A stretch of DNA of 10,711 nucleotides from DATCVR01 sp036566745 (lineage in GTDB: Bacteria > Actinomycetota > Actinomycetes > Jiangellales > Jiangellaceae), in contig DATCVR010000019.1 of NCBI GenBank assembly GCA_036566745.1, positions 1 to 10,711 of the forward strand. The letters run 5' to 3'. Positions 1 through 6,049 of this stretch are shown in pieces. How positions within the stretch are numbered: the first letter of the stretch is position 1; each line of letters starts with the position of its first letter. A model generated the notes under the pieces. The model was not told where the DNA came from. It made no database searches and worked only from the letters and a program-made list of their open reading frames with translations. Made by a program: the position numbers and the translations under genes.

Positions 1-240
1 GAGCCGATTCCACACCCGGCTCAGCGCCAGCACCGCCGACACGAACAGCGCGAGCGCCAACGTCGCGGACCCGAGCGCCGGCTGTCCGGCGATCAGCAGG
101 ACCACGCCGATCAGCGCTGCCGCCACGGCCACGCCCTGGTAGAGCACGGGCATCGCCTGCCAGAGCCGGCTCGCGACGTCGCCCGTACCGTCGCCGCCCG
201 GCGGCCGGGTGACGATCCGCGTCGCAGGCCTCGATGCCAT
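1..240 (-). CDS. small membrane protein, C-terminus cut off by window edge
   Basis: The first 80 codons of a gene that continues beyond base 1 are visible. The start is ATG at 240-238, preceded by a G-rich Shine-Dalgarno-like run (GGGGGG, 252-247) six bases upstream. The first 30 residues are polar and rich in Arg, Pro and Gly, suggesting a cytoplasmic tail. Two hydrophobic stretches follow, at about residues 33-52 and 55-74, which look like two transmembrane helices with a short turn around Gln53-Pro54. A basic Arg-Val-Trp-Asn-Arg segment comes after the second helix, so both ends probably face the cytoplasm. There are no catalytic motifs. I do not recognise the family. It lies 47 bases downstream of the SRPBCC gene on the same strand and could be the last member of that operon, but the gap is longer than the other junctions there. 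Confidence 0.6.
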   Translation of the reverse strand, partial: MASRPATRIVTRPPGGDGTGDVASRLWQAMPVLYQGVAVAAALIGVVLLIAGQPALGSATLALALFVSAVLALSRVWNRL

Positions 241-287
241 GCCAGTCCCCCCAAATGCAGGTTAGTCGCACATCATGCCGATCAAGG

Positions 288-713
288 TCATCTCCGGGCA
301 ATTCGGAGAGCGACTCGCTCGCGGAGACGCTCCAGTCGTACTGCGGCGATTCCGGCGTAGGCGGACCGCAACAGCGCCGCGAGCGGACCCGCATGAGTGA
401 ACTCGTGCCCCACCACCGTCTGCCCGCCGTCGCGCTCGAACCGCCAGGTCCCGACCTCGTGGAAGCCCGGCACCTGCCAGTCGGCGACCAGGCGGTCCGG
501 CTCGATCGTCGGGTAGGTGAACCGGCCACTGAGCCCGCCGCGCACGCTGATGCGATACGGCGCGCCCGCGGAGGCGACGGCCGGGCCGGCGATGGAACGG
601 AACGCCTCGTTCCATTCGGGCAACGCCAGCGGATCGAGCAGCACCGCGCGAACCGCCTCGAGTGGTGCGTCGAGGCGGGCCTGGGCGCGCTGGACGCGCT
701 CGTCGCCGGTCAT
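288..713 (-). CDS. SRPBCC (START-like/polyketide cyclase fold) family protein
   Basis: A 141-residue protein with the size and pattern of the SRPBCC/START-like hydrophobic-cavity family. The N-terminus reads as an amphipathic strand followed by 'DAPLEAVRAVLLDP', the usual first strand and helix of this fold. 'WNEAFRSIAGP' (about residues 34-44) resembles the conserved W-N-F segment of polyketide cyclase-like members. Alternating strands (ISVRGG, GTWRFERDGGQTVV) lead to a long C-terminal amphipathic helix (about 110-140). Such proteins bind or transform small hydrophobic ligands, but the ligand cannot be read from the sequence. The ATG start overlaps the MarR stop codon as ATGA, and a GAGGGG Shine-Dalgarno sequence lies 8 bases upstream, so translation is probably coupled to the regulator. 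Operon membership suggests a role in handling the same compound the MarR protein senses; that is inference. Confidence 0.8.
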   Translation of the reverse strand: MTGDERVQRAQARLDAPLEAVRAVLLDPLALPEWNEAFRSIAGPAVASAGAPYRISVRGGLSGRFTYPTIEPDRLVADWQVPGFHEVGTWRFERDGGQTVVGHEFTHAGPLAALLRSAYAGIAAVRLERLRERVALRIARR

Positions 714-1192
714 GACGTCGCCCCCTCGGCTCGCTCGGCTCGCCGGGCGCGGCGGGCCAGCGCCTCACCCGCGGGGAACGCACCAGCCAGCGCGCGGAGC
801 AGGAGCAACGCCTCGCTGACCGGCGTCCCGTCGGTGAACTCGTCGATCGTGCGGTACAGCCGCTCCTCGGCGACGGCGATCCGGGCAGCCGCCTCCTGAC
901 CGGCGGCCGTGAGCGACAGGGTGACCTGCCGGCGGTCCGTGGCATCGGTGTCACGCTGGACCATGCCCATCGTCACGAGACGGTCGACGAGCCGGCTCGG
1001 ACTACTGCCGGTCTCGCACACGAGCAGCTCGCCGAGGCCGAGCAGGGTGAGCGGCTGATGGTCGTGGAGCACCCGGATGACCTCGGCCTGCGACGGCGTC
1101 ACCCCGATGGGCCGGAGGTCGGCGGCGAACAGCCGGTTCCCCTCCCGCTGGATCGCCAGCACGAGATACCTCAGCTCTTCAGCGGGCCTCAC
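710..1192 (-). CDS. MarR family transcriptional regulator
   Basis: A 160-residue MarR-type winged-helix regulator. The N-terminal dimerisation helix (about residues 3-25, REGNRLFAADL) is followed by the winged-helix domain (about 33-97), with 'TPSQAEVIRVL', the recognition helix 'SSPSRLVDRLVTMGMV' and the wing signature D-A-T-D-R-R (83-88) leading into 'VTLSLTAAG'. C-terminal helices complete the dimer interface. I chose GTG at 1192 because GGAGG lies exactly six bases upstream and the protein then has normal MarR length. The frame is open upstream to 1333, but that extra part overlaps the lactonase gene and does not look MarR-like. The start overlaps the end of the lactonase gene by 14 bases, and the stop overlaps the next start (ATGA). 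Family members usually repress their own operon and release DNA on binding a phenolic or other small ligand. The inverted repeat at 2084-2116 is the obvious candidate site. Confidence 0.9.
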   Translation of the reverse strand: MRPAEELRYLVLAIQREGNRLFAADLRPIGVTPSQAEVIRVLHDHQPLTLLGLGELLVCETGSSPSRLVDRLVTMGMVQRDTDATDRRQVTLSLTAAGQEAAARIAVAEERLYRTIDEFTDGTPVSEALLLLRALAGAFPAGEALARRARRAERAEGATS

Positions 1193-2069
1193 GAGCCACC
1201 TCCGGGCGCGCCAGAGCCGCGTCCAGCCGCGCGCTCGCGCCGGGATCGTGCGCCGCGAGGACTGCGAGGCCGGGCATCGAGGCCCGCAGGGCGTTGACCT
1301 TGGCGACGGCGTCGCGCATCTCCCGCTTGTCACCCACCCCCGGCAGCTTGCCGGCCGCGAGCAGATCGGCGTCGTAGGTGAGGTCGCCGACCAGCAGCAA
1401 CGGCGCCCGACCTGGTCGCCGCACGAGCAGGGACAGCGACCCCGGCGTGTGCCCGGGCGTGGGCAGCAGGACCAGGCTGCCGTCGCCGAACAGGTCGTGA
1501 CCGTGGGTGAACGGCGCGAGGCCCGAGTCGCCCAGCGGCTCCGGAATGACGCGGTTCCAGCGCAGCCCCGGCAGGTCGATGTGCGCGGGCATGAGTCCCC
1601 GCGCCTCGGGCAACGGCCGCTGCAGCGACGCCCACTCCTCGGCGCTGATCACGATGTCCGCGGCACCGCCCAGGATCGGCAGACCGCCGATGTGGTCCTG
1701 GTGCAGATGCGAGATCACCGCCGTCCGGACGTCGTGGGCGCGATGCCCGAGCGCCGCCAGACCGGCCTCGAGCGTCTGCTCCGGCTCGATCTCGAACGTC
1801 GCCAGCCGCGAGTACACGAGCCCGTTGAGTCCGCCAGGGAAGTAGCCCGGATCGGTCACCGACGCGCGGTCCTGCCCCGTGTCGAACAGCACCAGGCCCT
1901 CGCGGTGCTCGATGACGTACACGTTGATCGGCCGAGGTGCGGTCCACCGGCGCGAGGTGAACAGCCAGAGGTAGGTGTTCTTGCGGGTGGGCCCGACGTG
2001 TTCGGGCCGGATGCTCACGGAGCCGGTGCTGATCACCGACACCCGCGCGATGGGATCGTGCTCGGCCAT
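1179..2069 (-). CDS. metallo-beta-lactamase-fold hydrolase, AiiA/AttM-like lactonase
   Basis: A 296-residue MBL-fold enzyme. The dinuclear zinc site can be read in full: H121-x-H123-x-D125-H126 (HLHQDH), H207 in PGHTPGS, D229 in GDLTY and H274 in AAHDP. Tyr232 sits three residues after the bridging Asp229, the same spacing as Asp191 and Tyr194 in Bacillus AiiA, where the Tyr helps position the lactone. The N-terminal 'VYVIEHREGLVLFDTG' strand and the overall length also fit the N-acyl homoserine lactonase-like (AiiA/AttM) branch. The likely reaction is hydrolysis of a lactone ring in the cytoplasm (no signal peptide); the true substrate could equally be another lactone or ester. The ATG at 2069 has AGGAG six bases upstream (2080-2076). 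A TTG two codons earlier lies against that site and is unlikely. This is the first gene of the operon, transcribed from the promoter at 2102-2107. Confidence 0.87.
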   Translation of the reverse strand: MAEHDPIARVSVISTGSVSIRPEHVGPTRKNTYLWLFTSRRWTAPRPINVYVIEHREGLVLFDTGQDRASVTDPGYFPGGLNGLVYSRLATFEIEPEQTLEAGLAALGHRAHDVRTAVISHLHQDHIGGLPILGGAADIVISAEEWASLQRPLPEARGLMPAHIDLPGLRWNRVIPEPLGDSGLAPFTHGHDLFGDGSLVLLPTPGHTPGSLSLLVRRPGRAPLLLVGDLTYDADLLAAGKLPGVGDKREMRDAVAKVNALRASMPGLAVLAAHDPGASARLDAALARPEVAREAR

Positions 2070-2083
2070 GGCCAACTCCTAAG

Positions 2084-2116
2084 TAGATGTCGTGTCATTA
2101 GATTATACGACATCTA
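2084..2116. promoter_or_regulatory. inverted-repeat operator, probable MarR binding site
   Basis: Two perfect 10-base arms, TAGATGTCGT (2084-2093) and its complement ACGACATCTA (2107-2116), are separated by 13 bases. Several inner bases also pair, so the symmetric region can be read as 14-base arms (TAGATGTCGTRTMA) around a 5-base centre. The site is AT-rich compared with its surroundings and covers the -10 box of the promoter for the operon that encodes a MarR protein. Long imperfect palindromes overlapping -10/-35 are typical of MarR autorepression. Binding by this particular MarR is inferred from position, not shown. Confidence 0.7.
2102..2107 (-). promoter_or_regulatory. -10 box of the lactonase-MarR-SRPBCC operon promoter
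   Basis: On the minus strand this hexamer is a perfect consensus TATAAT in an otherwise GC-rich genome. It lies about 33 bases upstream of the lactonase ATG, giving a predicted leader of roughly 25 bases that contains the AGGAG ribosome binding site. No good -35 box is seen: TTGCGG lies upstream but with a spacer of only 14 bases. The hexamer falls inside the inverted repeat at 2084-2116, so a protein bound there would block polymerase. Confidence 0.65.
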
Positions 2117-2160
2117 TCTTGCCGCAAGGCACTCCGAGCAACAGACCACCGCGGCGACGG

Positions 2161-2718
2161 TCAGTCGCGCTCGCGCCACTCCTCGTCGAGGATCGCGAAC
2201 ACCAGCTCGTCGGACCATTCGCCCTTGATGAACTCGTTGCGGACGAAGTGGGCTTCCTGTCGCAGGCCGAGCCTCGTCAGCAGACCGGCCGACGCCGAGT
2301 TGCGCGCGTCGAGGCGGCCGATGATGCGGTGGAGGCCCAGCGTCTCGAAGCCGAACCGGAGCAGCTCGACCGATGCTTCGTACGCATAGCCGCGGCCGTG
2401 GAAATCGGGGTGGAAGATGAACCCGATCTCGCCGAGGCGGTGCTTGGTGTCGACCATGAAGAACGTCACCTCGCCCACGTGCTGACCCGTCTCGCGCAGG
2501 GTCACCGCACGGGTCAGCGCCTGGCCGCCGGCATCGAGTGCGGTCGGCGACATCCGCAACGCCAGCGACGCGGTGACCTCGTCGGCGGTCTTCGGGTCGT
2601 ACAGGAGGAACCGGGTGACGTCCGGATTCGACTGCAACCGGTAGAGGTCGTCGTAGTCGGACTGCACGTAGTCCCGGATGGTCAGGCGCTCGGTCTGGAT
2701 CGGCTCCCACGACGTCAT
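2161..2718 (-). CDS. GNAT family N-acetyltransferase (RimJ/RimL-like)
   Basis: A 185-residue GNAT acetyltransferase of the RimJ/RimL-like type. The opening 'IQTERLTIRDY' (7-17) is the standard first strand, and 'NPDVTRFL' (31-38) is typical of this subgroup. Motif A is GEIGFIFHPDFHGRGYAYEA (96-115), with the acetyl-CoA pyrophosphate loop H107-G-R-G-Y-A112. Next come 'HRIIGRLDARNSAS' (130-143), with the conserved Asn140, and 'LLTRLGLRQEA' (146-156). Enzymes of this type transfer acetyl from acetyl-CoA to an amine, such as a protein N-terminus, antibiotic or small metabolite; the acceptor here is unknown. The gene starts 29 bases after the epoxide hydrolase stop and is probably the last gene of that series. 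No Shine-Dalgarno sequence lies at normal distance: GGAGG (2743-2739) is about 20 bases from the ATG, with two small palindromes between. Confidence 0.88.
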   Translation of the reverse strand: MTSWEPIQTERLTIRDYVQSDYDDLYRLQSNPDVTRFLLYDPKTADEVTASLALRMSPTALDAGGQALTRAVTLRETGQHVGEVTFFMVDTKHRLGEIGFIFHPDFHGRGYAYEASVELLRFGFETLGLHRIIGRLDARNSASAGLLTRLGLRQEAHFVRNEFIKGEWSDELVFAILDEEWRERD

Positions 2719-2747
2719 CAGGGGAGCCTAGGCGATCGCCTCCGAGG

Positions 2748-3890
2748 TCAGCGGAAGCGGCGGAAGAACGTGCGGATGTCGCCGACCAGGAGATCAGGGG
2801 CTTCCAGGGCGGCGAAGTGACCGCCGCGATCGAACTCGGACCAGTGCACGATCGTGTGGCTCCGCTCGAGGATGCGGCGGATCGCGGGATCGGTGGGAAA
2901 CACGGCAACGCCGGTGGGCACGCCCGACGGACCGGCAGCGGCGGGGCCCGCCACCCGGTTCTCGTAGTACAGCTGCGCTGACGACCCACCGGTGCCGGTC
3001 AGCCAGTACAGGGTCACGTCGGTGAGGATGTGGTCCAGGTTCACCGCCTGGTCCGGCAGTTCGTGGGCCGGGTCGGTCCACTCGTGGAACTTGTCGATGA
3101 TCCATGCGAGCTGCCCGACCGGTGAGTCGCTGAGCGCGTACCCGATCGTCTGTGGGCGGGTCGACTGCAGATCGGCGTACCCGGTGCCGGTCTCGCGCAT
3201 CCGCCCGGCGGCCGCGAGGCGGGCCTGCTCGGCCGCCGTGAGGTTCTCGAAGTCCTCCGGCTCCACGGCGGGGTAGCTCAGGCCGCCGTTGATGTGGACG
3301 CCGACGACGTGCTCGGGGTCCACCCGGCCCAGCGCTGGCGAGACGACGGAGCCGGTGTCGCCGCCCTGGGCGCCGTACCGGTCGTAACGCAGCCGCGCCA
3401 TGAGCTCGGCCCAGGCGCGCGCGATCCGGTCGTGGTTCCAGCCCGGCTGTTCGAGCGGTGTCGAGAAGCCGAACCCCGGCACCGACGGCGCGACCAGGTG
3501 GAACGCATCGCGCGGATCGCCGCCCCAGGAGCGTGGATCGGTGAGCGGCCCGATGATGTCGAGGAACTCGACGACGGAGCCCGGCCAGCCGTGGGTCATG
3601 ATCAGCGGAAGGGCGTCCGGTTCGGGCGAGCGGGCATGCAGGACGTGGATGGTCTGGCCGTCGATGCGCGTGGTGAACTGCGGAAACGTGTTGAGCTTCG
3701 CCTCCTGGGCTCGCCAGTCGTAGCCGTGGAGCCAGCGGTCGACCACCCCGCGCAGGTACCCGAGCGGCACCCCGCGATCCCAGCCGAACCGCGGGATCTC
3801 CGACGGCCATCGCACTCGTCGCAGCCGCTCGCGGAGGTCGTCCAGGGCCGCCTCGGGGATCTCGACCCGGAAGTCGTGCAACTGGGTCAC
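2748..3890 (-). CDS. epoxide hydrolase, microsomal type (EHN plus alpha/beta-hydrolase)
   Basis: A 380-residue epoxide hydrolase of the microsomal/juvenile-hormone type. Residues 1-110 match the N-terminal EHN region ('FRVEIPEAALDDLRERL', 'RWPSE', 'YDWRAQEAKLNTFPQFTT'). The alpha/beta-hydrolase core follows: the oxyanion-hole motif HGWPGS (100-105), nucleophile Asp178 in GGDTGS, and catalytic His358 in RGGHFAALE. Tyr residues in the cap region (Y251, Y308, Y309) are candidates for epoxide activation. The acidic partner is probably in 'VAVFPTDP' (328-335), where the family usually has an acid, but I am not certain of the residue. The enzyme adds water to epoxides to give diols in the cytoplasm. 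GTG at 3890 begins 3 bases after the sigma factor stop, with GAGGA seven bases upstream, so the two genes are almost certainly co-translated. The sigma factor may therefore control, or be co-controlled with, this enzyme. Confidence 0.92.
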   Translation of the reverse strand: MTQLHDFRVEIPEAALDDLRERLRRVRWPSEIPRFGWDRGVPLGYLRGVVDRWLHGYDWRAQEAKLNTFPQFTTRIDGQTIHVLHARSPEPDALPLIMTHGWPGSVVEFLDIIGPLTDPRSWGGDPRDAFHLVAPSVPGFGFSTPLEQPGWNHDRIARAWAELMARLRYDRYGAQGGDTGSVVSPALGRVDPEHVVGVHINGGLSYPAVEPEDFENLTAAEQARLAAAGRMRETGTGYADLQSTRPQTIGYALSDSPVGQLAWIIDKFHEWTDPAHELPDQAVNLDHILTDVTLYWLTGTGGSSAQLYYENRVAGPAAAGPSGVPTGVAVFPTDPAIRRILERSHTIVHWSEFDRGGHFAALEAPDLLVGDIRTFFRRFR

Positions 3891-3893
3891 AGC

Positions 3894-4766
3894 TCAGTCC
3901 TCGAGCATCGCCAGGTCGAGCCGGCCGAGCCGCTCGGGGTCGGCCAGCAGCTCGATCTCGACGATCTTGCCGTCCTCGATCGTGAACCCGAACACCACGC
4001 GCGGCTCGCCGTGAGTCGACCACACGGCTCCGGCGACGCCGTCCACCAGCGCCAGCCGTGCGGCCTTGGCCCGTCCCGAGAAGGTGCCGGCGACAGCCGC
4101 GGCGCCGCGCACCTCCTTCGCCGCGCCCACCAGGACGGCTGCGTCGTCCGCGCGAAGCACCACGTCGGGGTCGAGCATCGCCAGGAGCGACTCGAAGTCA
4201 CCACCGCGTGAAGCGGCGAGGAAGGCGTCGACGACCTCGCGCTGACGGGTGCGGTCGGGATCGGCGGCGGGCCGGCCCTGTACCCGGCGCCGCGCCCGGC
4301 TGGCGAGTTGGCGAGCCGCCGCCGGCGTGCGGTCGACGATCGGGGCGATGTCCTCGAACGGCACCCCGAACAGGTCGTGCAGCACGAACGCCAGCCGCTC
4401 GGCCGGGGTCAGCGTGTCGAGCACGACCAGGAGCGCCACCCCCACCGAGTCGGCCACCAGCGCTTCCTGCTCGGGGTCGACGCCGTCCGTGCGGCTCGTC
4501 GCCAGGTCGGACACGTGCGTGTCCAGCGGCTCCTCGCGCCGCGACCTCCGGGACCGCAGCATGTCGAGGCACACCCGCCCGACGATGGTGGTCAGCCACG
4601 CGCTGAGGTTCTCGACGGCGCCGGTGTCCGACCGGCTGACTCGCAGCCATGCCTCCTGGACAGCGTCGTCCGCGTCACTGACGGAGCCGAGCATCCGGTA
4701 GGCCACCGCGCGCAGACGAGAGCGGTTCGCCTCGAACCGCTCCGCCAGCACCTCGTGGTCGCCCAT
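3894..4766 (-). CDS. ECF sigma factor with C-terminal SnoaL-like domain (SigJ/ECF41-type)
   Basis: A 290-residue extracytoplasmic-function sigma factor. Region 2 spans about residues 9-76 ('RLRAVAYRMLGSVSDADDAVQEAWLR', then 'LSAWLTTIVGRVCLDMLRSRR', the -10 recognition helix). Region 4 spans about 108-160 ('LDTLTPAERLAFVLHDLFGVPFEDIAPIVDRTPAAARQLASRARR'). From about 173 a SnoaL-like (NTF2-fold) domain follows: 'VVDAFLAASRGGDFESLLAMLDPDVVL'. It ends with A-D-P-E-R-L (275-280), equivalent to the NPDKL motif of ECF41 proteins. The WLPEP linker motif and DGGGR motif described for ECF41 are not seen; 'SRREEPLDTHVSDL' lies in the linker instead, so this is a relative rather than a classic ECF41. Such sigma factors need no separate anti-sigma factor, and none is present. 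ATG at 4766 has GGAGGA nine bases upstream. It sits between Nudix (22-base gap) and epoxide hydrolase (3-base gap). Confidence 0.9.
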   Translation of the reverse strand: MGDHEVLAERFEANRSRLRAVAYRMLGSVSDADDAVQEAWLRVSRSDTGAVENLSAWLTTIVGRVCLDMLRSRRSRREEPLDTHVSDLATSRTDGVDPEQEALVADSVGVALLVVLDTLTPAERLAFVLHDLFGVPFEDIAPIVDRTPAAARQLASRARRRVQGRPAADPDRTRQREVVDAFLAASRGGDFESLLAMLDPDVVLRADDAAVLVGAAKEVRGAAAVAGTFSGRAKAARLALVDGVAGAVWSTHGEPRVVFGFTIEDGKIVEIELLADPERLGRLDLAMLED

Positions 4767-4788
4767 CGGTCACCGTCCTCCGGTCCGG

Positions 4789-5265
4789 TCAGGTGAAGTA
4801 CGGCATGGAGTCGTCGGCCAGTCCTCGTTCGATTCGCAGACGGTTCGCCGGGTGAAGGCCGAGCTGATCGATCGCAGCTGGCTCGACCCACTGCACCTCG
4901 CGCGACTCGTCACTGCCACGCAGACGGCCACCGGTCGGCCGGGCCGTGAAGCAGATCGAGAACTCCTGTCGCACCTCACCGTCGTCGAACGCGATGACGT
5001 GGCCAGGGTCGCTGAACACGCCCACCAGACCGGTGACCTCGACGTCGATGCCTGCTTCTTCGGAGACCTCCCGCACGACCGCTTCGGTGAGAGTCTCGCC
5101 GATCTCTTGACCTCCCCCGGGGATGGCGTACTCATCGTTGTCGGTGCGCCGGATTATCAGCAGCCTGCCACGGTCATCGCGAACGACGGCGCTGACTGCG
5201 ACGATCAGGCTGTTCGCCGGGGGCGCGTCGGGGGCGTGGAAATAGTCACGGCGCGCCACGGTCAC
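4789..5265 (-). CDS. Nudix hydrolase
   Basis: A 158-residue Nudix protein with a complete Nudix box G-x5-E-x7-R-E-V-x-E-E-x-G-I (residues 51-73 from this start), so it should bind divalent metal and hydrolyse a nucleoside diphosphate linked to another group. The strands around 'SLIVAVSAVVRDDRGRLLIIRRT' and 'EYAIPGGG' are standard for the fold. The substrate cannot be predicted, although the closing 'HPANRLRIERGLADD' and 'DDGEVRQEFSICFTARPTGG' are characteristic of a common actinobacterial subgroup as I recall it. I chose GTG at 5265 because it overlaps the XRE stop as GTGA, and related proteins begin close to 'ARRDYF'. The frame is also open to GTG at 5292, which would add nine residues; neither start has a good Shine-Dalgarno sequence. 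Translation is probably coupled to the XRE gene, suggesting a joint function. Confidence 0.88.
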   Translation of the reverse strand: MTVARRDYFHAPDAPPANSLIVAVSAVVRDDRGRLLIIRRTDNDEYAIPGGGQEIGETLTEAVVREVSEEAGIDVEVTGLVGVFSDPGHVIAFDDGEVRQEFSICFTARPTGGRLRGSDESREVQWVEPAAIDQLGLHPANRLRIERGLADDSMPYFT

Positions 5266-6002
5266 GGCTCCAACGGTGAGCTCTGTGCCCACACGTTCTC
5301 GAACGTCCCCGTGTAGGTGTCGAACAGGTCGGGTGCCGCTGCCCGGGTGAAATGAAGCACCGGCGCATGCGCACCGGGTATGCCGTAGGCGTGCAGATTG
5401 ACGATCATCGAGTCGTCGGACCGGAACACGGAGTTGTACAGCGTCGTGCCGTGTTGGCGGATGTCCACCCGATCTACGCCCGCGATCGGTCGTACGAACC
5501 GCAACGCGTTGCCAATGCGAGCAGCAACCGTCTCCGGGCCAAGCCCCTCATCACGCGAGCGGACGGCCGTAGCCTCAGCTGCCGAATCGCCGAACAACAT
5601 CCGAACCTCGACACCGGCGCCGGCCCTGGCCCGCATGTGCCGGGCGAAGTCTGGTCGTTCGACCAGGAACAGCGCCGCAATGCACAGCACCTCGATGCGG
5701 TTGTTGGCTCGTGCGAGCTGCCTGTCCCACAAGTCCCAAGGCACCGCGCTCCGATGTGGGTAGATGGTCACCGTGTCATCAGGCGGCAGCGAGCCACTTT
5801 CTGCGAATGTCGCGCTCACCGGTGGCTGTGCCCCCAGGTTGAGAACGGTCTCGTACGCATGTAAGAGGCTTGGCGTCAATGGACGCTCCCCGAGTTCCAC
5901 GCGGGAGAGGTGGCCTTTGCTACGGCCTGACTCAGCGGCGATAGCTTCCAGGCTGACCCCGAGTTGTTGACGGGCGCGACGCAGGTCCGGACCGGTGGTC
6001 AT
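5262..6002 (-). CDS. XRE-type HTH regulator with large C-terminal sensor-like domain
   Basis: A 246-residue protein. Residues 6-58 form a Cro/CI-type helix-turn-helix ('LRRARQQLGVSLEAIAAESG', 'SKGHLSRVELGERPLTPSLL'). Residues 90-240 form a second domain containing 'IEVLCIAALFLVE', 'GVEVRMLFGDSAAEATAVRSRDEG', 'DIRQHGTTLYNSVFRSDDSMIVNLHAYG' and 'LFDTYTGTFENVW'. This pattern recalls the region labelled DUF5919 in other actinobacterial regulators, from memory. The segment from H184 resembles a phospholipase D-type H-x-K-x4-D motif with the Lys missing, so I expect a binding rather than catalytic domain (inference). The ATG at 6002 gives a complete HTH; ATG at 6029 is also possible, and neither has a strong ribosome site. 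More A/T occurs in third codon positions than in the flanking genes. It overlaps Nudix by 4 bases and is divergent from the 71-residue gene. Confidence 0.82.
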   Translation of the reverse strand: MTTGPDLRRARQQLGVSLEAIAAESGRSKGHLSRVELGERPLTPSLLHAYETVLNLGAQPPVSATFAESGSLPPDDTVTIYPHRSAVPWDLWDRQLARANNRIEVLCIAALFLVERPDFARHMRARAGAGVEVRMLFGDSAAEATAVRSRDEGLGPETVAARIGNALRFVRPIAGVDRVDIRQHGTTLYNSVFRSDDSMIVNLHAYGIPGAHAPVLHFTRAAAPDLFDTYTGTFENVWAQSSPLEP

Positions 6003-6030
6003 GCGATCAGCGTGTCCTATGTGGCTCATC

Positions 6031-6049
6031 GCCGCAACGTTGCCGCAAC
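6031..6049. promoter_or_regulatory. tandem GCCGCAAC repeat and palindrome upstream of the XRE gene
   Basis: The octamer GCCGCAAC occurs at 6031-6038 and 6042-6049, an 11-base spacing close to one helical turn. The stretch also contains the palindrome GCAACGTTGC (6034-6043) and the odd-centred palindrome TTGCCGCAA (6040-6048). It lies about 30 bases upstream of the XRE start in the gap between divergent genes, which is where an autoregulating XRE protein would bind. If the XRE gene starts at ATG 6029 it lies just outside the coding frame. Binding is inferred from position only. Confidence 0.4.

Noticed and set aside
1193..1333. Longer N-terminus for the MarR protein
   Set aside because: The extra 47 codons overlap the lactonase gene, read as Arg/Pro/Ser-rich filler, and lie upstream of a perfect GGAGG plus GTG start at 1192.
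1179..2069. A complete quorum-sensing system around the lactonase
   Set aside because: No signal synthase, LuxR-type or gamma-butyrolactone receptor gene is present in the window.
1077..2228. Long plus-strand frame opposite the lactonase
   Set aside because: The antisense minus-strand frame contains a complete metal-binding site and good ribosome sites; the plus frame has neither, and it also runs through the operator.
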